A DNA stretch of 64,000 bases from Rhizobium sp. Root1203 (GTDB lineage: Bacteria; Pseudomonadota; Alphaproteobacteria; Rhizobiales; Rhizobiaceae), in the NCBI RefSeq assembly GCF_001424945.1, contig NZ_LMCW01000045.1, forward strand, positions 171,968-235,967. Reading direction: 5' to 3'. Positions 1-7,340 of the stretch are shown in pieces; the stretch's first letter is position 1, and each line of letters starts with the position of its first letter. The notes under the pieces are model-generated. The model saw nothing but the letters and a program-made list of their open reading frames with translations, searched no databases and was not told where the DNA came from. The translations under genes were made by a program, and so were the position numbers.

Positions 1-77
1 ATGAGCTTGCGGGGATCCATATGGTCCACCGCAGCCGGTGCGGCCGGAACGGTTCCGATTGTTGCGCTCGCGGCCAT
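1..77 (-). CDS. emrB: EmrB-type MFS drug efflux pump, N-terminal fragment
   Basis: Only the first 25 codons are in the window; the gene runs off the left edge on the minus strand. The start ATG lies 22 bases after the emrA stop and is preceded by a GAGG-type ribosome binding site. The visible protein begins MAASATIGTVP and contains HMDPRKLI, the usual cytoplasmic lead-in to helix 1 of DHA2-family (14-helix) drug:H+ antiporters. Together with emrA directly upstream this is the inner-membrane pump of an EmrAB tripartite efflux system. The identification rests mostly on context because no membrane helix is visible. Confidence 0.7.
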   Translation of the reverse strand, partial: MAASATIGTVPAAPAAVDHMDPRKL

Positions 78-99
78 TGGCCTACCTCGTCAGACGATG

Positions 100-1296
100 T
101 TACTTGCCGGCTTCCGGCGCGGTGCGCGTGTCGACGTCGACCACGACGCTGAGACCGGCGCGCAGGCGGCCGCTGTCGAGCGCATCCTGCGGAAGCGCGA
201 TGCGAACGGGAACGCGCTGGATGATCTTGGTGAAGTTACCGGTCGCGTTCTCCGGCGGCAGCAGCGAAAAGACCGAGCCCGACGCGGGCGAGATCGATTC
301 GACCGTGCCGACGATCGGATGCTGGTCATAGGCATCGACGTGCACGTTGACCTTTGACCCCGGAACCAGATGCTGAATCTGCGTTTCCTTGAAGTTCGCG
401 TCGATAAAGAGCTGGCGCACGGGAACGAGGGCCATCAGCCGCTGCCCCGGAGACACGAGGTCGCCTTCCTGAACGGAACGATTGCCGACGACGCCGTCAT
501 AGGGCGCCTTCAGAATGGTAAAGGACAGATCGCGCGCGGCCTTGTCGCGAGCAAGCTCGAGTTGGCGGATCGTGCCCTCGGCTTCGCGTCGCTGGGCGTG
601 CAGAAGCGTGACATTCGCTTCGGCCGAAGCGATGGCCGCATCGCCGCCGACGAGATTGGCGCGAGCCTGATCGAGCGAGATGTTGGCGCTGTCGAGAGAT
701 GCGGTCGTGCCGACGGACTTCGCCTGCAGGTCGCTGGCGCGGGTCTGTGTGATCTGGGCGCCGCGAACGGTCGCCTCGAGGGCAACCTTCTGCGCCTTCG
801 CCTGGTCGAGGCTGGCTTCGCCGCCGGCGATCTGGGCGTCGATCCGCTGCAGCGAAAGTCTTTCGGTGTCGAGCGAGGCTTCCGCCTGCGCCAGCGCGAT
901 CTTGTAGTCACCGTCGTCGAGCGTCGCGAGGACGTCGCCGGCCTTGACCTGCTGGTTGGCGACGGCATTCACCTTTGCCACGTAGCCGGTCACCTTCGGT
1001 GAGATCGTAGCGATATCACCTCCGACATAGGCGTCGTCAGTGGAAACCATGAAGCGGCCGGTGGTCCACCAGTCGTAGCCATACCAGGTGCCGCCGGCCA
1101 GAAGAGCGAGGCCGATGATCGGCAGCGCGAGGCCGCGCTTCTTCTTTTTCTCGCCAACTGCTTCCTGCGTGTTGGCAGGAGTCTGCGACGCGCGCGGAGC
1201 TTCCGCTGTTGTGACAGCTGCTTTCTCAGCCCGGCCCTCGGCGTCAGCGGGTTCGCTGACAATGCGGGCGACATTGGCATTTTGGCTGGACGACAT
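100..1296 (-). CDS. emrA: EmrA-type membrane fusion protein (HlyD family)
   Basis: 398 residues, the periplasmic adaptor that links the EmrB pump to an outer-membrane channel. A charged Ala/Glu-rich cytoplasmic stretch (about 1-50) ending in a KKKKR cluster is followed by one membrane helix (about 55-72), a first biotinyl-lipoyl half-motif near 95-130, a long Ala/Gln-rich coiled-coil hairpin (about 130-260), the second lipoyl half (KAPYDGVVGNR, near 265) and a beta-barrel domain. Length and order fit EmrA. The start codon is ATG. It is divergently transcribed from a TetR gene, with palindromic operators in between, so local repression relieved by a ligand is likely. S. meliloti has an equivalent emrAB/TetR arrangement. 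Confidence 0.88.
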   Translation of the reverse strand: MSSSQNANVARIVSEPADAEGRAEKAAVTTAEAPRASQTPANTQEAVGEKKKKRGLALPIIGLALLAGGTWYGYDWWTTGRFMVSTDDAYVGGDIATISPKVTGYVAKVNAVANQQVKAGDVLATLDDGDYKIALAQAEASLDTERLSLQRIDAQIAGGEASLDQAKAQKVALEATVRGAQITQTRASDLQAKSVGTTASLDSANISLDQARANLVGGDAAIASAEANVTLLHAQRREAEGTIRQLELARDKAARDLSFTILKAPYDGVVGNRSVQEGDLVSPGQRLMALVPVRQLFIDANFKETQIQHLVPGSKVNVHVDAYDQHPIVGTVESISPASGSVFSLLPPENATGNFTKIIQRVPVRIALPQDALDSGRLRAGLSVVVDVDTRTAPEAGK

Positions 1297-1330
1297 GTGC
1301 GACTACCGGTAAAACGAGTGAAACCAATCG

Positions 1331-1352
1331 AACTGAACGGTTCGGTTCAGTT
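1331..1352. promoter_or_regulatory. Operator palindrome 1 between emrA and TetR
   Basis: Inverted repeat AACTGAAC-N6-GTTCAGTT, with perfect 8-bp arms. It abuts the predicted emrA -10 box and overlaps the first bases of a TTGACA (1351-1356) that reads toward the TetR gene. A bound dimer would block emrA and probably the TetR gene as well. Confidence 0.7.
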
Positions 1353-1381
1353 GACATAGAACCTTTTTACGTTCATATCAA
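1353..1381 (-). promoter_or_regulatory. Candidate emrA promoter
   Basis: On the minus strand TTGATA (1376-1381) and TATGTC (1353-1358) are separated by 17 bases and lie about 60 bases upstream of the emrA ATG. Read by eye only. Confidence 0.4.
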
Positions 1382-1386
1382 GATGT

Positions 1387-1406
1387 ATCGAACCACCCGG
1401 TTCGAT
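1387..1406. promoter_or_regulatory. Operator palindrome 2 between emrA and TetR
   Basis: Perfect 8-bp arms ATCGAACC-N4-GGTTCGAT. It shares the GAAC/GTTC core with the other palindrome at 1331-1352, and the centres are 55 bases apart. It sits just upstream of the emrA -35 box and downstream of the TetR-side -35, as expected for an autoregulated divergent promoter. Confidence 0.65.
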
Positions 1407-1450
1407 TTTGTTAACGAAACATTCGCAGTTGCGAATATGGTTAAGGAGCG

Positions 1451-2128
1451 ATGACAGACCTTTCCGACACGCACGCAGACGAACTCCCCGCAACCGGCGG
1501 CAGATGGGCCGCTGGCGAAGACCCTGCGAAGCGCAAGCAAATTCTCGACGGCGCACGGCTTGTCTTCATGAAACTCGGCTTCGACGCCGCGAGCATGAAC
1601 GATGTAACGCGCGAGGCTGGAGTTTCAAAGGGAACGCTCTACGTTTACTTCGCCAACAAGGAAGAATTGTTTACGGCCTTGATCGAAAGCGAACGGGCTG
1701 CTTTCGTTGCGTCGATGCGCACGGCGCTCGCCGAACATGACGATGTCGAAGCTGGCCTCCACGATTTCGGAATGAGCTTCATCTCTCACATGACCGAGGA
1801 AAAGGTCATCAACGCGATGCGCACCGTGCTCGGTGTACGCGACCGCATGCCGGTTCTCTGTCAGCGCTTCTTCAAGGGGCCGGAAAATCTCCGAACTATC
1901 CTGCACGACTACCTCGAGCAATATGTCGAGGCCGACAAGCTCGAGATCGACGACATCGATCTGGCCGCGGGGCAATTCCTGGATCTCGCCGGCGGCAGCT
2001 TCTTCAAGTTTCGCCTTTTCGGCAGCATGGAGCAGCCGCCGTCGATGGCCGAGATGGAGCGCGTGATCACTGGGGCCATCCGCGTTTTCATGGCGGCGTA
2101 TGGCGTCGACAAGGCCGACCGCGCCTGA
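1451..2128 (+). CDS. TetR/AcrR-family repressor of the emrAB efflux genes
   Basis: 225 residues. A 30-residue polar leader precedes a classical TetR helix-turn-helix (about 32-78: QILDGARLVFMKLGFDAASM, then DVTREAGVSKGTLYVYFANKEEL). The rest is an alpha-helical ligand-binding and dimerisation domain of the AcrR_C type. ATG start. It is divergent from emrA across 154 bases holding two GAAC/GTTC palindromes, so it is inferred to repress emrAB and itself. It corresponds in position to EmrR of S. meliloti, but that equivalence is from context, not an alignment. Confidence 0.88.
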   Translation: MTDLSDTHADELPATGGRWAAGEDPAKRKQILDGARLVFMKLGFDAASMNDVTREAGVSKGTLYVYFANKEELFTALIESERAAFVASMRTALAEHDDVEAGLHDFGMSFISHMTEEKVINAMRTVLGVRDRMPVLCQRFFKGPENLRTILHDYLEQYVEADKLEIDDIDLAAGQFLDLAGGSFFKFRLFGSMEQPPSMAEMERVITGAIRVFMAAYGVDKADRA

Positions 2129-2229
2129 CCCTTTGATTTTTCTCGCCCGCCGCGCCAGAATCCCGCAACAGCGATCAAACCCGGTTGCCTCCGCTTCTCT
2201 ATGAAGAAAGTGCAACCAAGGGAGCGGAC

Positions 2230-3069
2230 ATGAGTTCCATCGGACGGGCGATCTGGTTTATCGAGAGCCATTTCGAAAGCGATATCTCGCTTGATCAGAT
2301 ATCCGACGCCGCCGGGCTTTCGCGCTACCACCTGTCGCGGGTTTTCGGGCTCGTGACCGGTCATTCGATCAGCGGCTATATCCGCGGCCGTCGCCTGAGC
2401 CGCGCCGCGCTGGCGCTGATCGGTAGTTCGTCCTCCATTCTCGAGGTTGCCCTCGATGCCGGCTACGGCTCGCACGAGGCCTTCACCCGTGCCTTTCGCG
2501 ACCAGTTCGGCATCACGCCGGATGCGGTGCGCAAACAGGGGCACGCCCGCAACCTCGCACTCCTGGAGCCGATCAGAATGGACCCCGCACGCCTTACCGA
2601 GCTAGAGCCGCCCCGCTTCGAAACCATGCCGCCGATCACCTTTGCCGGTCTGCAGGAAACCTATGCCTATGGCGGCAACGCTGCGATCCCGTCGCTGTGG
2701 CAGAGGTTCAATACTTACTCGGGCAGCATTCCGGGCCAGCGCGGCAGCGCGGCCTACGGTATCTGCACGCATGTGGGCGGTGAAACTGAAACGTTCCACT
2801 ACATGGCCGCGGTCGCCGTCGACGACACCAGCGACCTGCCGGACGGCTTCGCGACGCTGAAGATCCCAGGTCAACGCTATGCGGTCTTTGCCCATCACGG
2901 GCACGTCTCGGGCATCCCTGCAACGATGCATCAGATATTCGGCACCTGGATGCCGAACTCCGGCGTCGAATGCGGAGACATGCCCGACATGTTCGAGCGC
3001 TACGACGACCGTTTCGACCCCTATACCGGCACGGGTCTGACGGAAATCTGGATTCCGTTAAAGGAATAA
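2230..3069 (+). CDS. AraC-family regulator with GyrI-like effector domain
   Basis: 279 residues from the ATG at 2230, chosen because GGGAGCGGAC lies just upstream and similarity begins there (MSSIGRAIWFIESHFESDISLDQ). Two AraC helix-turn-helix units fill about residues 5-105 (DQISDAAGLSRYHLSRVFG and ILEVALDAGYGSHEAFTRAFRDQFG, quoted in part). The C-terminal half (about 120-279) is of the GyrI/effector-binding (AraC_E_bind) type, as in Rob and SoxS-like multidrug regulators. The N-terminal position of the HTH is typical of that subgroup. The target is unknown; it lies 100 bases after the TetR gene and upstream of a terC-like gene. Confidence 0.85.
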   Translation: MSSIGRAIWFIESHFESDISLDQISDAAGLSRYHLSRVFGLVTGHSISGYIRGRRLSRAALALIGSSSSILEVALDAGYGSHEAFTRAFRDQFGITPDAVRKQGHARNLALLEPIRMDPARLTELEPPRFETMPPITFAGLQETYAYGGNAAIPSLWQRFNTYSGSIPGQRGSAAYGICTHVGGETETFHYMAAVAVDDTSDLPDGFATLKIPGQRYAVFAHHGHVSGIPATMHQIFGTWMPNSGVECGDMPDMFERYDDRFDPYTGTGLTEIWIPLKE

Positions 3070-3164
3070 AAGCCGCGCGGCTTTCGTATACCCCCTTGCG
3101 CGCTTGCCAAGGCAGGCCGCGTCCTTACATTGCGGGCGTCAGCTTATGTGGCGCAAGGGGATAT

Positions 3165-3920
3165 ATGCCGATGCAAGACATCATGATGCTCGTTCAGGAC
3201 CCGGCCGCCTGGGTGGCGCTCGTTACCCTGGTGGTGATGGAAGTGGTCCTCGGGATCGACAACCTCATATTCATTTCCATTCTGACCAACAAGTTGCCGC
3301 CTGAGCATCGAGAAAAGGCCCGCAAGCTCGGTATCGGCCTTGCCCTGGTCATGCGCCTGGCGCTGCTTGGCACCGTCGCCTGGATCGTCAAGCTGACCAC
3401 ACCGGTCTTCGAAGTCTTCGGCCACGGCTTCTCGTGGAAGGACATGATCCTGATTGCCGGCGGTCTCTTCCTGTTGTGGAAGGCCACCAAGGAAATCCAT
3501 CACAGCGTCGATCCTGCCGACCACGAGGAGGATTTTATCGCCAGCTCGGCAACGACGGGCTTTGCCGCCGCGATCGGCCAGATCCTTATTCTCGACCTCG
3601 TCTTCTCGGTCGACAGCATCATCACCGCCGTGGGCATGACGCCGCATCTGCCGATCATGGTCGTCGCCGTCATTGCTGCCGTCACGGTAATGCTGGTCGC
3701 GGCCACGCCGCTCGCCAACTTCATCGAGCGGAACCCGACCATCGTCATGCTTGCCCTCGGCTTCCTGATGATGATCGGTACGACGCTGATTGCGGAAGGC
3801 ATGGGCTTCCATGTGCCAAAGGGCTACGTCTACGCGGCAATGGCCTTCTCGGCGCTTGTCGAAGTGCTCAACATGATGGCACGCAACGCGCGGAAGAGAA
3901 AAAAGGCCGGCGGGCACTGA
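3165..3920 (+). CDS. TerC family integral membrane protein
   Basis: 251 residues starting at the ATG at 3165 with AAGGGG upstream. Seven or so membrane helices carry the two family signatures with conserved acidic residues: EVVLGIDNLIFI near residue 25 and LVFSVDSIITAVGM near 145. TerC-type proteins are linked to metal (manganese) export, often during co-translational metalation of exported enzymes, and to tellurite resistance. No ter genes are nearby, so a tellurite role should not be assumed. The protein ends in a Lys/Arg-rich tail (ARKRKKAGG). Confidence 0.88.
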   Translation: MPMQDIMMLVQDPAAWVALVTLVVMEVVLGIDNLIFISILTNKLPPEHREKARKLGIGLALVMRLALLGTVAWIVKLTTPVFEVFGHGFSWKDMILIAGGLFLLWKATKEIHHSVDPADHEEDFIASSATTGFAAAIGQILILDLVFSVDSIITAVGMTPHLPIMVVAVIAAVTVMLVAATPLANFIERNPTIVMLALGFLMMIGTTLIAEGMGFHVPKGYVYAAMAFSALVEVLNMMARNARKRKKAGGH

Positions 3921-3945
3921 GGTGACTTGGCCGAGTCACAATGTC

Positions 3946-3978
3946 GAAGTGCCCGCAGCGAGCCGTTGCGGGCACTTC
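3946..3978. terminator. Convergent-gene hairpin after terC
   Basis: A 12-bp perfect stem GAAGTGCCCGCA / TGCGGGCACTTC with a 9-base loop lies between two convergent genes, 26 bases after the terC-family stop and 7 bases before the acetyltransferase stop. No T-run follows on either strand, so it may act as an mRNA 3-prime stabiliser or weak bidirectional terminator. Confidence 0.6.
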
Positions 3979-3984
3979 AGGCGC

Positions 3985-4479
3985 TCAGAGATCGAGCCTC
4001 ATGCGGAGGCAGAAACCGCTGGAATCCTCTGCAGCCACGCGCGTCCCGATTTCCCGGAATCCCGCGTTTTCATAGAGGCGAACAGCAGCCTTGTTCGACC
4101 CATAAACCCAAAGTGAAAGCCATCCGGCACCTTTCGAACGAGCGAGACCGGCTATGTCTGTGATCATCGCTCTCCCTGCACCCCTGCCGCGCAGGATAGG
4201 CGCAACTGCAAAGCGCCGGAGATGAATGGCTTCCTCATCGATCCGTTTGAGGCTGTATATCGCGACAACCTCATCCTTGCTGTCGACGCAGACGAAATAG
4301 GTACCGTCCGCGATTTCGCTCTCCAGCCAGGCTGCAGTCAGCGGGTTTGGAATGTCAGGACCGCCCCAGCGGGTCGCATCCCCATGGCCCGCAAACCACC
4401 CGGCGACGATCGGGGCGTCGTTCGCGCGTGCGGGTCGTTGGCTGACATCGCCGATGTCGAATGCAGAAAACTCCATCAT
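3985..4479 (-). CDS. GNAT family N-acetyltransferase
   Basis: 164 residues from the first ATG; a TTG one codon earlier is possible but no good ribosome binding site distinguishes them. A single GNAT fold is visible: substrate part with DEVVAIYSLKRID, then motif A RRFAVAPILRGRGAGRAMI (acetyl-CoA pyrophosphate loop RGRGAG near residue 110) and motif B LWVYGSNKAAVRLYENAGF near 140. The NKAAVRLYENAGF ending is typical of small-molecule or protein N-terminal acetyltransferases. The substrate cannot be told from sequence. Confidence 0.82.
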   Translation of the reverse strand: MMEFSAFDIGDVSQRPARANDAPIVAGWFAGHGDATRWGGPDIPNPLTAAWLESEIADGTYFVCVDSKDEVVAIYSLKRIDEEAIHLRRFAVAPILRGRGAGRAMITDIAGLARSKGAGWLSLWVYGSNKAAVRLYENAGFREIGTRVAAEDSSGFCLRMRLDL

Positions 4480-4515
4480 CAATATCCGGCTTTGAAGAAG
4501 CGGGCGGATACTTGT

Positions 4516-5448
4516 CTAGAGCATGTCCCCGAGACTCCAGTGATTGCCCCATCGCGCGTCGATCTCGTCGTCGACGTTCTGGTAGCGAATGTCTGTCGAT
4601 AACCTGATTCGGTTGTCGGCGCTCTGGTTCGTTGTCGATGCATGGATCATGTAGGGACTATGCAGAACCACATCGCCCGCCTCATAGTCGGCGACCAGCC
4701 ATCGCGTGTCGAAACGCTCTGCCATCTCTGGCAGGTCCTTGGAAACCCAGCCCCCCTCGGTCATGTTGCGATTGAAGGCGCTGATGCGCTCGTCGGGCGT
4801 GAGTCCCGTGTTGTTCTCCTGAAACGCCGCTTCCATGCGGGTACCGATGGCATGCGAGCCCTCGAGATAGACCAGCCCACCCATATCGACCGGCGTATCG
4901 CCGAGCGGAATCCACGCGGTCACGATCCGGCTGGTGCCGCCGCGCAGATAGACGAGGTCGTAGTGGGCCGGCGTGGCGGTGGTCGTGTCCGGCTGGGTAA
5001 AGCGCATGATCTTGCGCTTGTGCAGGTAGGAGATCCCGGACAGGAACTCGTCCATGAAGCGGGCCAGCCGCGGCTGCGCGCAAAATCCTTCGAAGGCGAC
5101 CGAGCGGACGAGCGACATCAGGATACGGTCGACCAATGCCTTGTTCAATGCACCGCTGGAGTTCAGTCCCAATGCAGGGTCGGAGCCGGCCTCGATAAGA
5201 CCGGCAGCCGCCAGATGCGAGAACACCCAACCGCGAAACTCGACGACGTCGCTGCGTTTCAGAAATCCCTTGAGCCAGACGTAGCCGTGCTCTTCATAGC
5301 GGGCGCGGATCGCGTTCAGGCCAACGTCGGGATCCGTCGGCACCAGCTGCCCAAGCCGATCCGGCGCTGCCGAGAGAACCTTGCCGTTGGCGACCAGCTG
5401 GACCATCGGCGCCTCGTTGGATTGCATATTCAGGACAAGACTTGACAT
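4516..5448 (-). CDS. Phytanoyl-CoA dioxygenase (PhyH) family oxygenase
   Basis: 310 residues from the ATG at 5448, which follows GGGAGTGATCGAA. It is a cupin-fold Fe(II)/2-oxoglutarate oxygenase: HYDLVYLRGG supplies the first metal ligands (H-x-D) in mid-protein, LEGSHAIGTR is typical of the family, and VVLHSPYMIHASTTNQSADNRIRLSTDIRYQ gives the distal His and the 2-oxoglutarate-binding Arg. PhyH proteins hydroxylate small organic molecules; the substrate here is unknown. It is divergent from an AraC regulator 93 bases away, so an inducible catabolic role is plausible. Confidence 0.82.
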   Translation of the reverse strand: MSSLVLNMQSNEAPMVQLVANGKVLSAAPDRLGQLVPTDPDVGLNAIRARYEEHGYVWLKGFLKRSDVVEFRGWVFSHLAAAGLIEAGSDPALGLNSSGALNKALVDRILMSLVRSVAFEGFCAQPRLARFMDEFLSGISYLHKRKIMRFTQPDTTTATPAHYDLVYLRGGTSRIVTAWIPLGDTPVDMGGLVYLEGSHAIGTRMEAAFQENNTGLTPDERISAFNRNMTEGGWVSKDLPEMAERFDTRWLVADYEAGDVVLHSPYMIHASTTNQSADNRIRLSTDIRYQNVDDEIDARWGNHWSLGDML

Positions 5449-5541
5449 TTCGATCACTCCCAAAGCGAAATAGCATGTGACAGTCTTGCTTGCTGGAAGG
5501 CATTTTTCCATGGATGGAAAGAGTATCTGGACTTTTCGCTC

Positions 5542-6369
5542 ATGACCGGCGCCCCGATTGCACTCTATCGATCGGAGCCTTCCGTAGGCGCCGCCCTCGC
5601 GGTCATTGGCTTTGGCCGCCAACGCGTTTCAATGCGCATCGTCAACCGGCGCTTACCTGTGCACGCCGTCGTGCTGATCGAGTCAGGGAACGGCACGCTG
5701 TCCACCACGAAGGCAGGCGTCCAGGAGATCACCGGCCCATCCCTGTTCTGGCTGCCGGCCGGCACGCTGCATAGCTATGGACCGCAGCGCGGCGGGAGCT
5801 GGGAAGAGCGCTGGGTGCTGTTCACCGGGTCGTTTGCCAGCGAACTCCTTCGCCAGCGCCTGGTGGTCGAGACCGCGCCGCTGGTGGCTCTTCGCAATCT
5901 TCGCGAGATGCAGCACCTCTTCGCCACCCTTCATTCCGACTTTGCCGAGGACAATTCCCTCAGTCTCGCCTCGTCGGCTGCGACGCTGCATCGCATTGCG
6001 GTGCAGTCCGCCCGGCAAGCCGCGGTGCCCAGCGATGAGGCCCCGGATGCGACCATCGAGTTCGCGATCGACGCGCTGCAACAACGGGCATTCCAACAGG
6101 TCGACATGCGCGCTTTCGCCGAAGAGTTCGCCATGTCGCCGGCGACACTGCGCCGGCGCTTTGCAGCAGCGACAGGCCAGTCACCGAAGACCTTCCAGCT
6201 GCGCTTGCGTATCGACCGCGCCAAGCAGCTGCTCACCACGTCCGACCTCTCCGTCGAAGCGATCGCGGCGAATGTCGGCGTTGACGACGCCTTCTACTTT
6301 TCCAGGCTGTTTCAGGATCGCGAGCGGTGCTCGCCGAGCGAATTTCGCCAGCGGCACCGCCGTTTCTAA
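5542..6369 (+). CDS. AraC-family transcriptional regulator
   Basis: 275 residues. The N-terminal half is a cupin-like ligand-binding domain (VLIESGNGTLSTT, LFWLPAGTLHSYGP). The C-terminal 100 residues form a standard AraC/XylS double HTH (MRAFAEEFAMSPATLRRRFA and LSVEAIAANVGVDDAFYFSRLF), ending soon after as usual. It is divergent from the PhyH-family oxygenase gene, its most likely target. No clear palindrome was found in the 93-base gap, as expected because AraC proteins bind direct or asymmetric sites. Confidence 0.85.
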   Translation: MTGAPIALYRSEPSVGAALAVIGFGRQRVSMRIVNRRLPVHAVVLIESGNGTLSTTKAGVQEITGPSLFWLPAGTLHSYGPQRGGSWEERWVLFTGSFASELLRQRLVVETAPLVALRNLREMQHLFATLHSDFAEDNSLSLASSAATLHRIAVQSARQAAVPSDEAPDATIEFAIDALQQRAFQQVDMRAFAEEFAMSPATLRRRFAAATGQSPKTFQLRLRIDRAKQLLTTSDLSVEAIAANVGVDDAFYFSRLFQDRERCSPSEFRQRHRRF

Positions 6370-6396
6370 ACAATTCAGTCAAAAGCGCGTGCAGCG

Positions 6397-6942
6397 TCAG
6401 GCCGCGGAGAGCTCCCTGTCGATCGCCGACACCAGCCTCTGATCGTCAGCAGTCACATCCGGCGCAAACCGCGCGACGACCTTGCCGTCGCGCCCGATCA
6501 GGAATTTCTCGAAGTTCCAGAGGATATCGGTGTTTTTGCCGGCTTCGATGCCGTGGCCGCGCAGCCTCTCCCGCATCGGTCCATCGCCGGTCGTGGGCAC
6601 GCCCACTTCCGTCAGCAGCTTGTAGAGCGGATGCTGGTCTGCGCCTTTGACGGAAATCTTCGAGAAGATCGGGAATTTCACGTCGTAGGTCAGCGTGCAG
6701 AATTCGACGATCTCTGCATCCGTTCCCGGCTCCTGGCCCTTGAAGTTGTTGGCAGGGAAGGCCGCGACCACGAAGCCGCGCTCGCGCTTGTCCTCGTAAA
6801 GCTTTTCGAGGCCGTCATATTGCACCGTCAACCCGCATTTCGACGCCACGTTGACGACAAGCACCACCTTGCCGCGATACTCGTCCAACGTCGTTTCGCG
6901 ACCGTCGGCCAGCTTGACGGGAACATTCAAAAGATCGGTCAT
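6397..6942 (-). CDS. Glutathione peroxidase family peroxidase
   Basis: 181 residues from the ATG at 6942 (GGAGAAACGCA upstream). The peroxidatic cysteine is C36 in NVASKCGLT, Q70 lies in the FKGQEPG loop and W142-N143 in the ILWNFEKFL motif, together completing the catalytic tetrad. The usual resolving cysteine of the FPCNQF motif is Ala (FPANNF), and C82 in EIVEFC is another candidate. Such bacterial enzymes reduce hydroperoxides with thioredoxin or glutathione in the cytoplasm. It is convergent with the AraC gene, 27 bases apart. Confidence 0.9.
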   Translation of the reverse strand: MTDLLNVPVKLADGRETTLDEYRGKVVLVVNVASKCGLTVQYDGLEKLYEDKRERGFVVAAFPANNFKGQEPGTDAEIVEFCTLTYDVKFPIFSKISVKGADQHPLYKLLTEVGVPTTGDGPMRERLRGHGIEAGKNTDILWNFEKFLIGRDGKVVARFAPDVTADDQRLVSAIDRELSAA

Positions 6943-7340
6943 TGCGTTTCTCCAGCACAAAATTGCGATGCGGAAGCTATACTCGCGCCCTCGTTTGTCC
7001 AGCAGATACATGGCCGCACGCTGGCAAAATCTTTCAAAGCAGCTGGATTGCGTTGGAATCACGTTTTGGCTATCGCGCGCCAAACAATTTGATCGTCATC
7101 GCCATGTTCGTCGTCTCGGCGCTGCTGATGTCCGCTTCGCTACAACCTCGTGCTCGACCTGGATCTCCGGTTTGCCGGGCTGATCCAGATTTCCGACGCA
7201 CCGCTTCAGCGTGGGCAATCCGGCAATAGCGACCGATCTAAACTTTGATTGCCCTCGGCATTGATAAGTCGTGCCCTCGTCACACTTATTCGCTGAAGGC
7301 GGAGGTCCCTCCTCCTTCAGCCCCTGGCATTCGGAGCAGC
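6943..7340. other. 398-base gap with a decayed-looking coding remnant
   Basis: No intact gene is supported here. Around 7100-7255 on the plus strand one frame gives IVIAMFVVSALLM and, after a shift of frame, another gives RYNLVLDLDLRFAGLIQIS and runs to a stop at about 7256. The codon choice looks gene-like, so this may be the debris of a small membrane protein gene, but I do not recognise the family. Close to the next gene, 7293-7320 folds into a CTGAAGG...CCTTCAG hairpin. Confidence 0.3.
7293..7320. promoter_or_regulatory. Leader hairpin before the SLC13 gene
   Basis: CTGAAGG-c-GGAGG pairs with CCTCC-t-CCTTCAG around a 2-base loop, about 20 bases upstream of the ATG at 7341. It could be a terminator of upstream transcription or a leader structure; no T-run follows. 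Confidence 0.4.

Noticed and set aside
2970..3164. Longer start for the TerC-family gene
   Set aside because: The extra 65 residues are Arg-rich, overlap the AraC gene and lack similarity; the ATG at 3165 has a good ribosome binding site.
3946..3978. Hairpin considered as a phage attachment site
   Set aside because: No tRNA, integrase or flanking direct repeat is present; a role at the end of two convergent genes is simpler.
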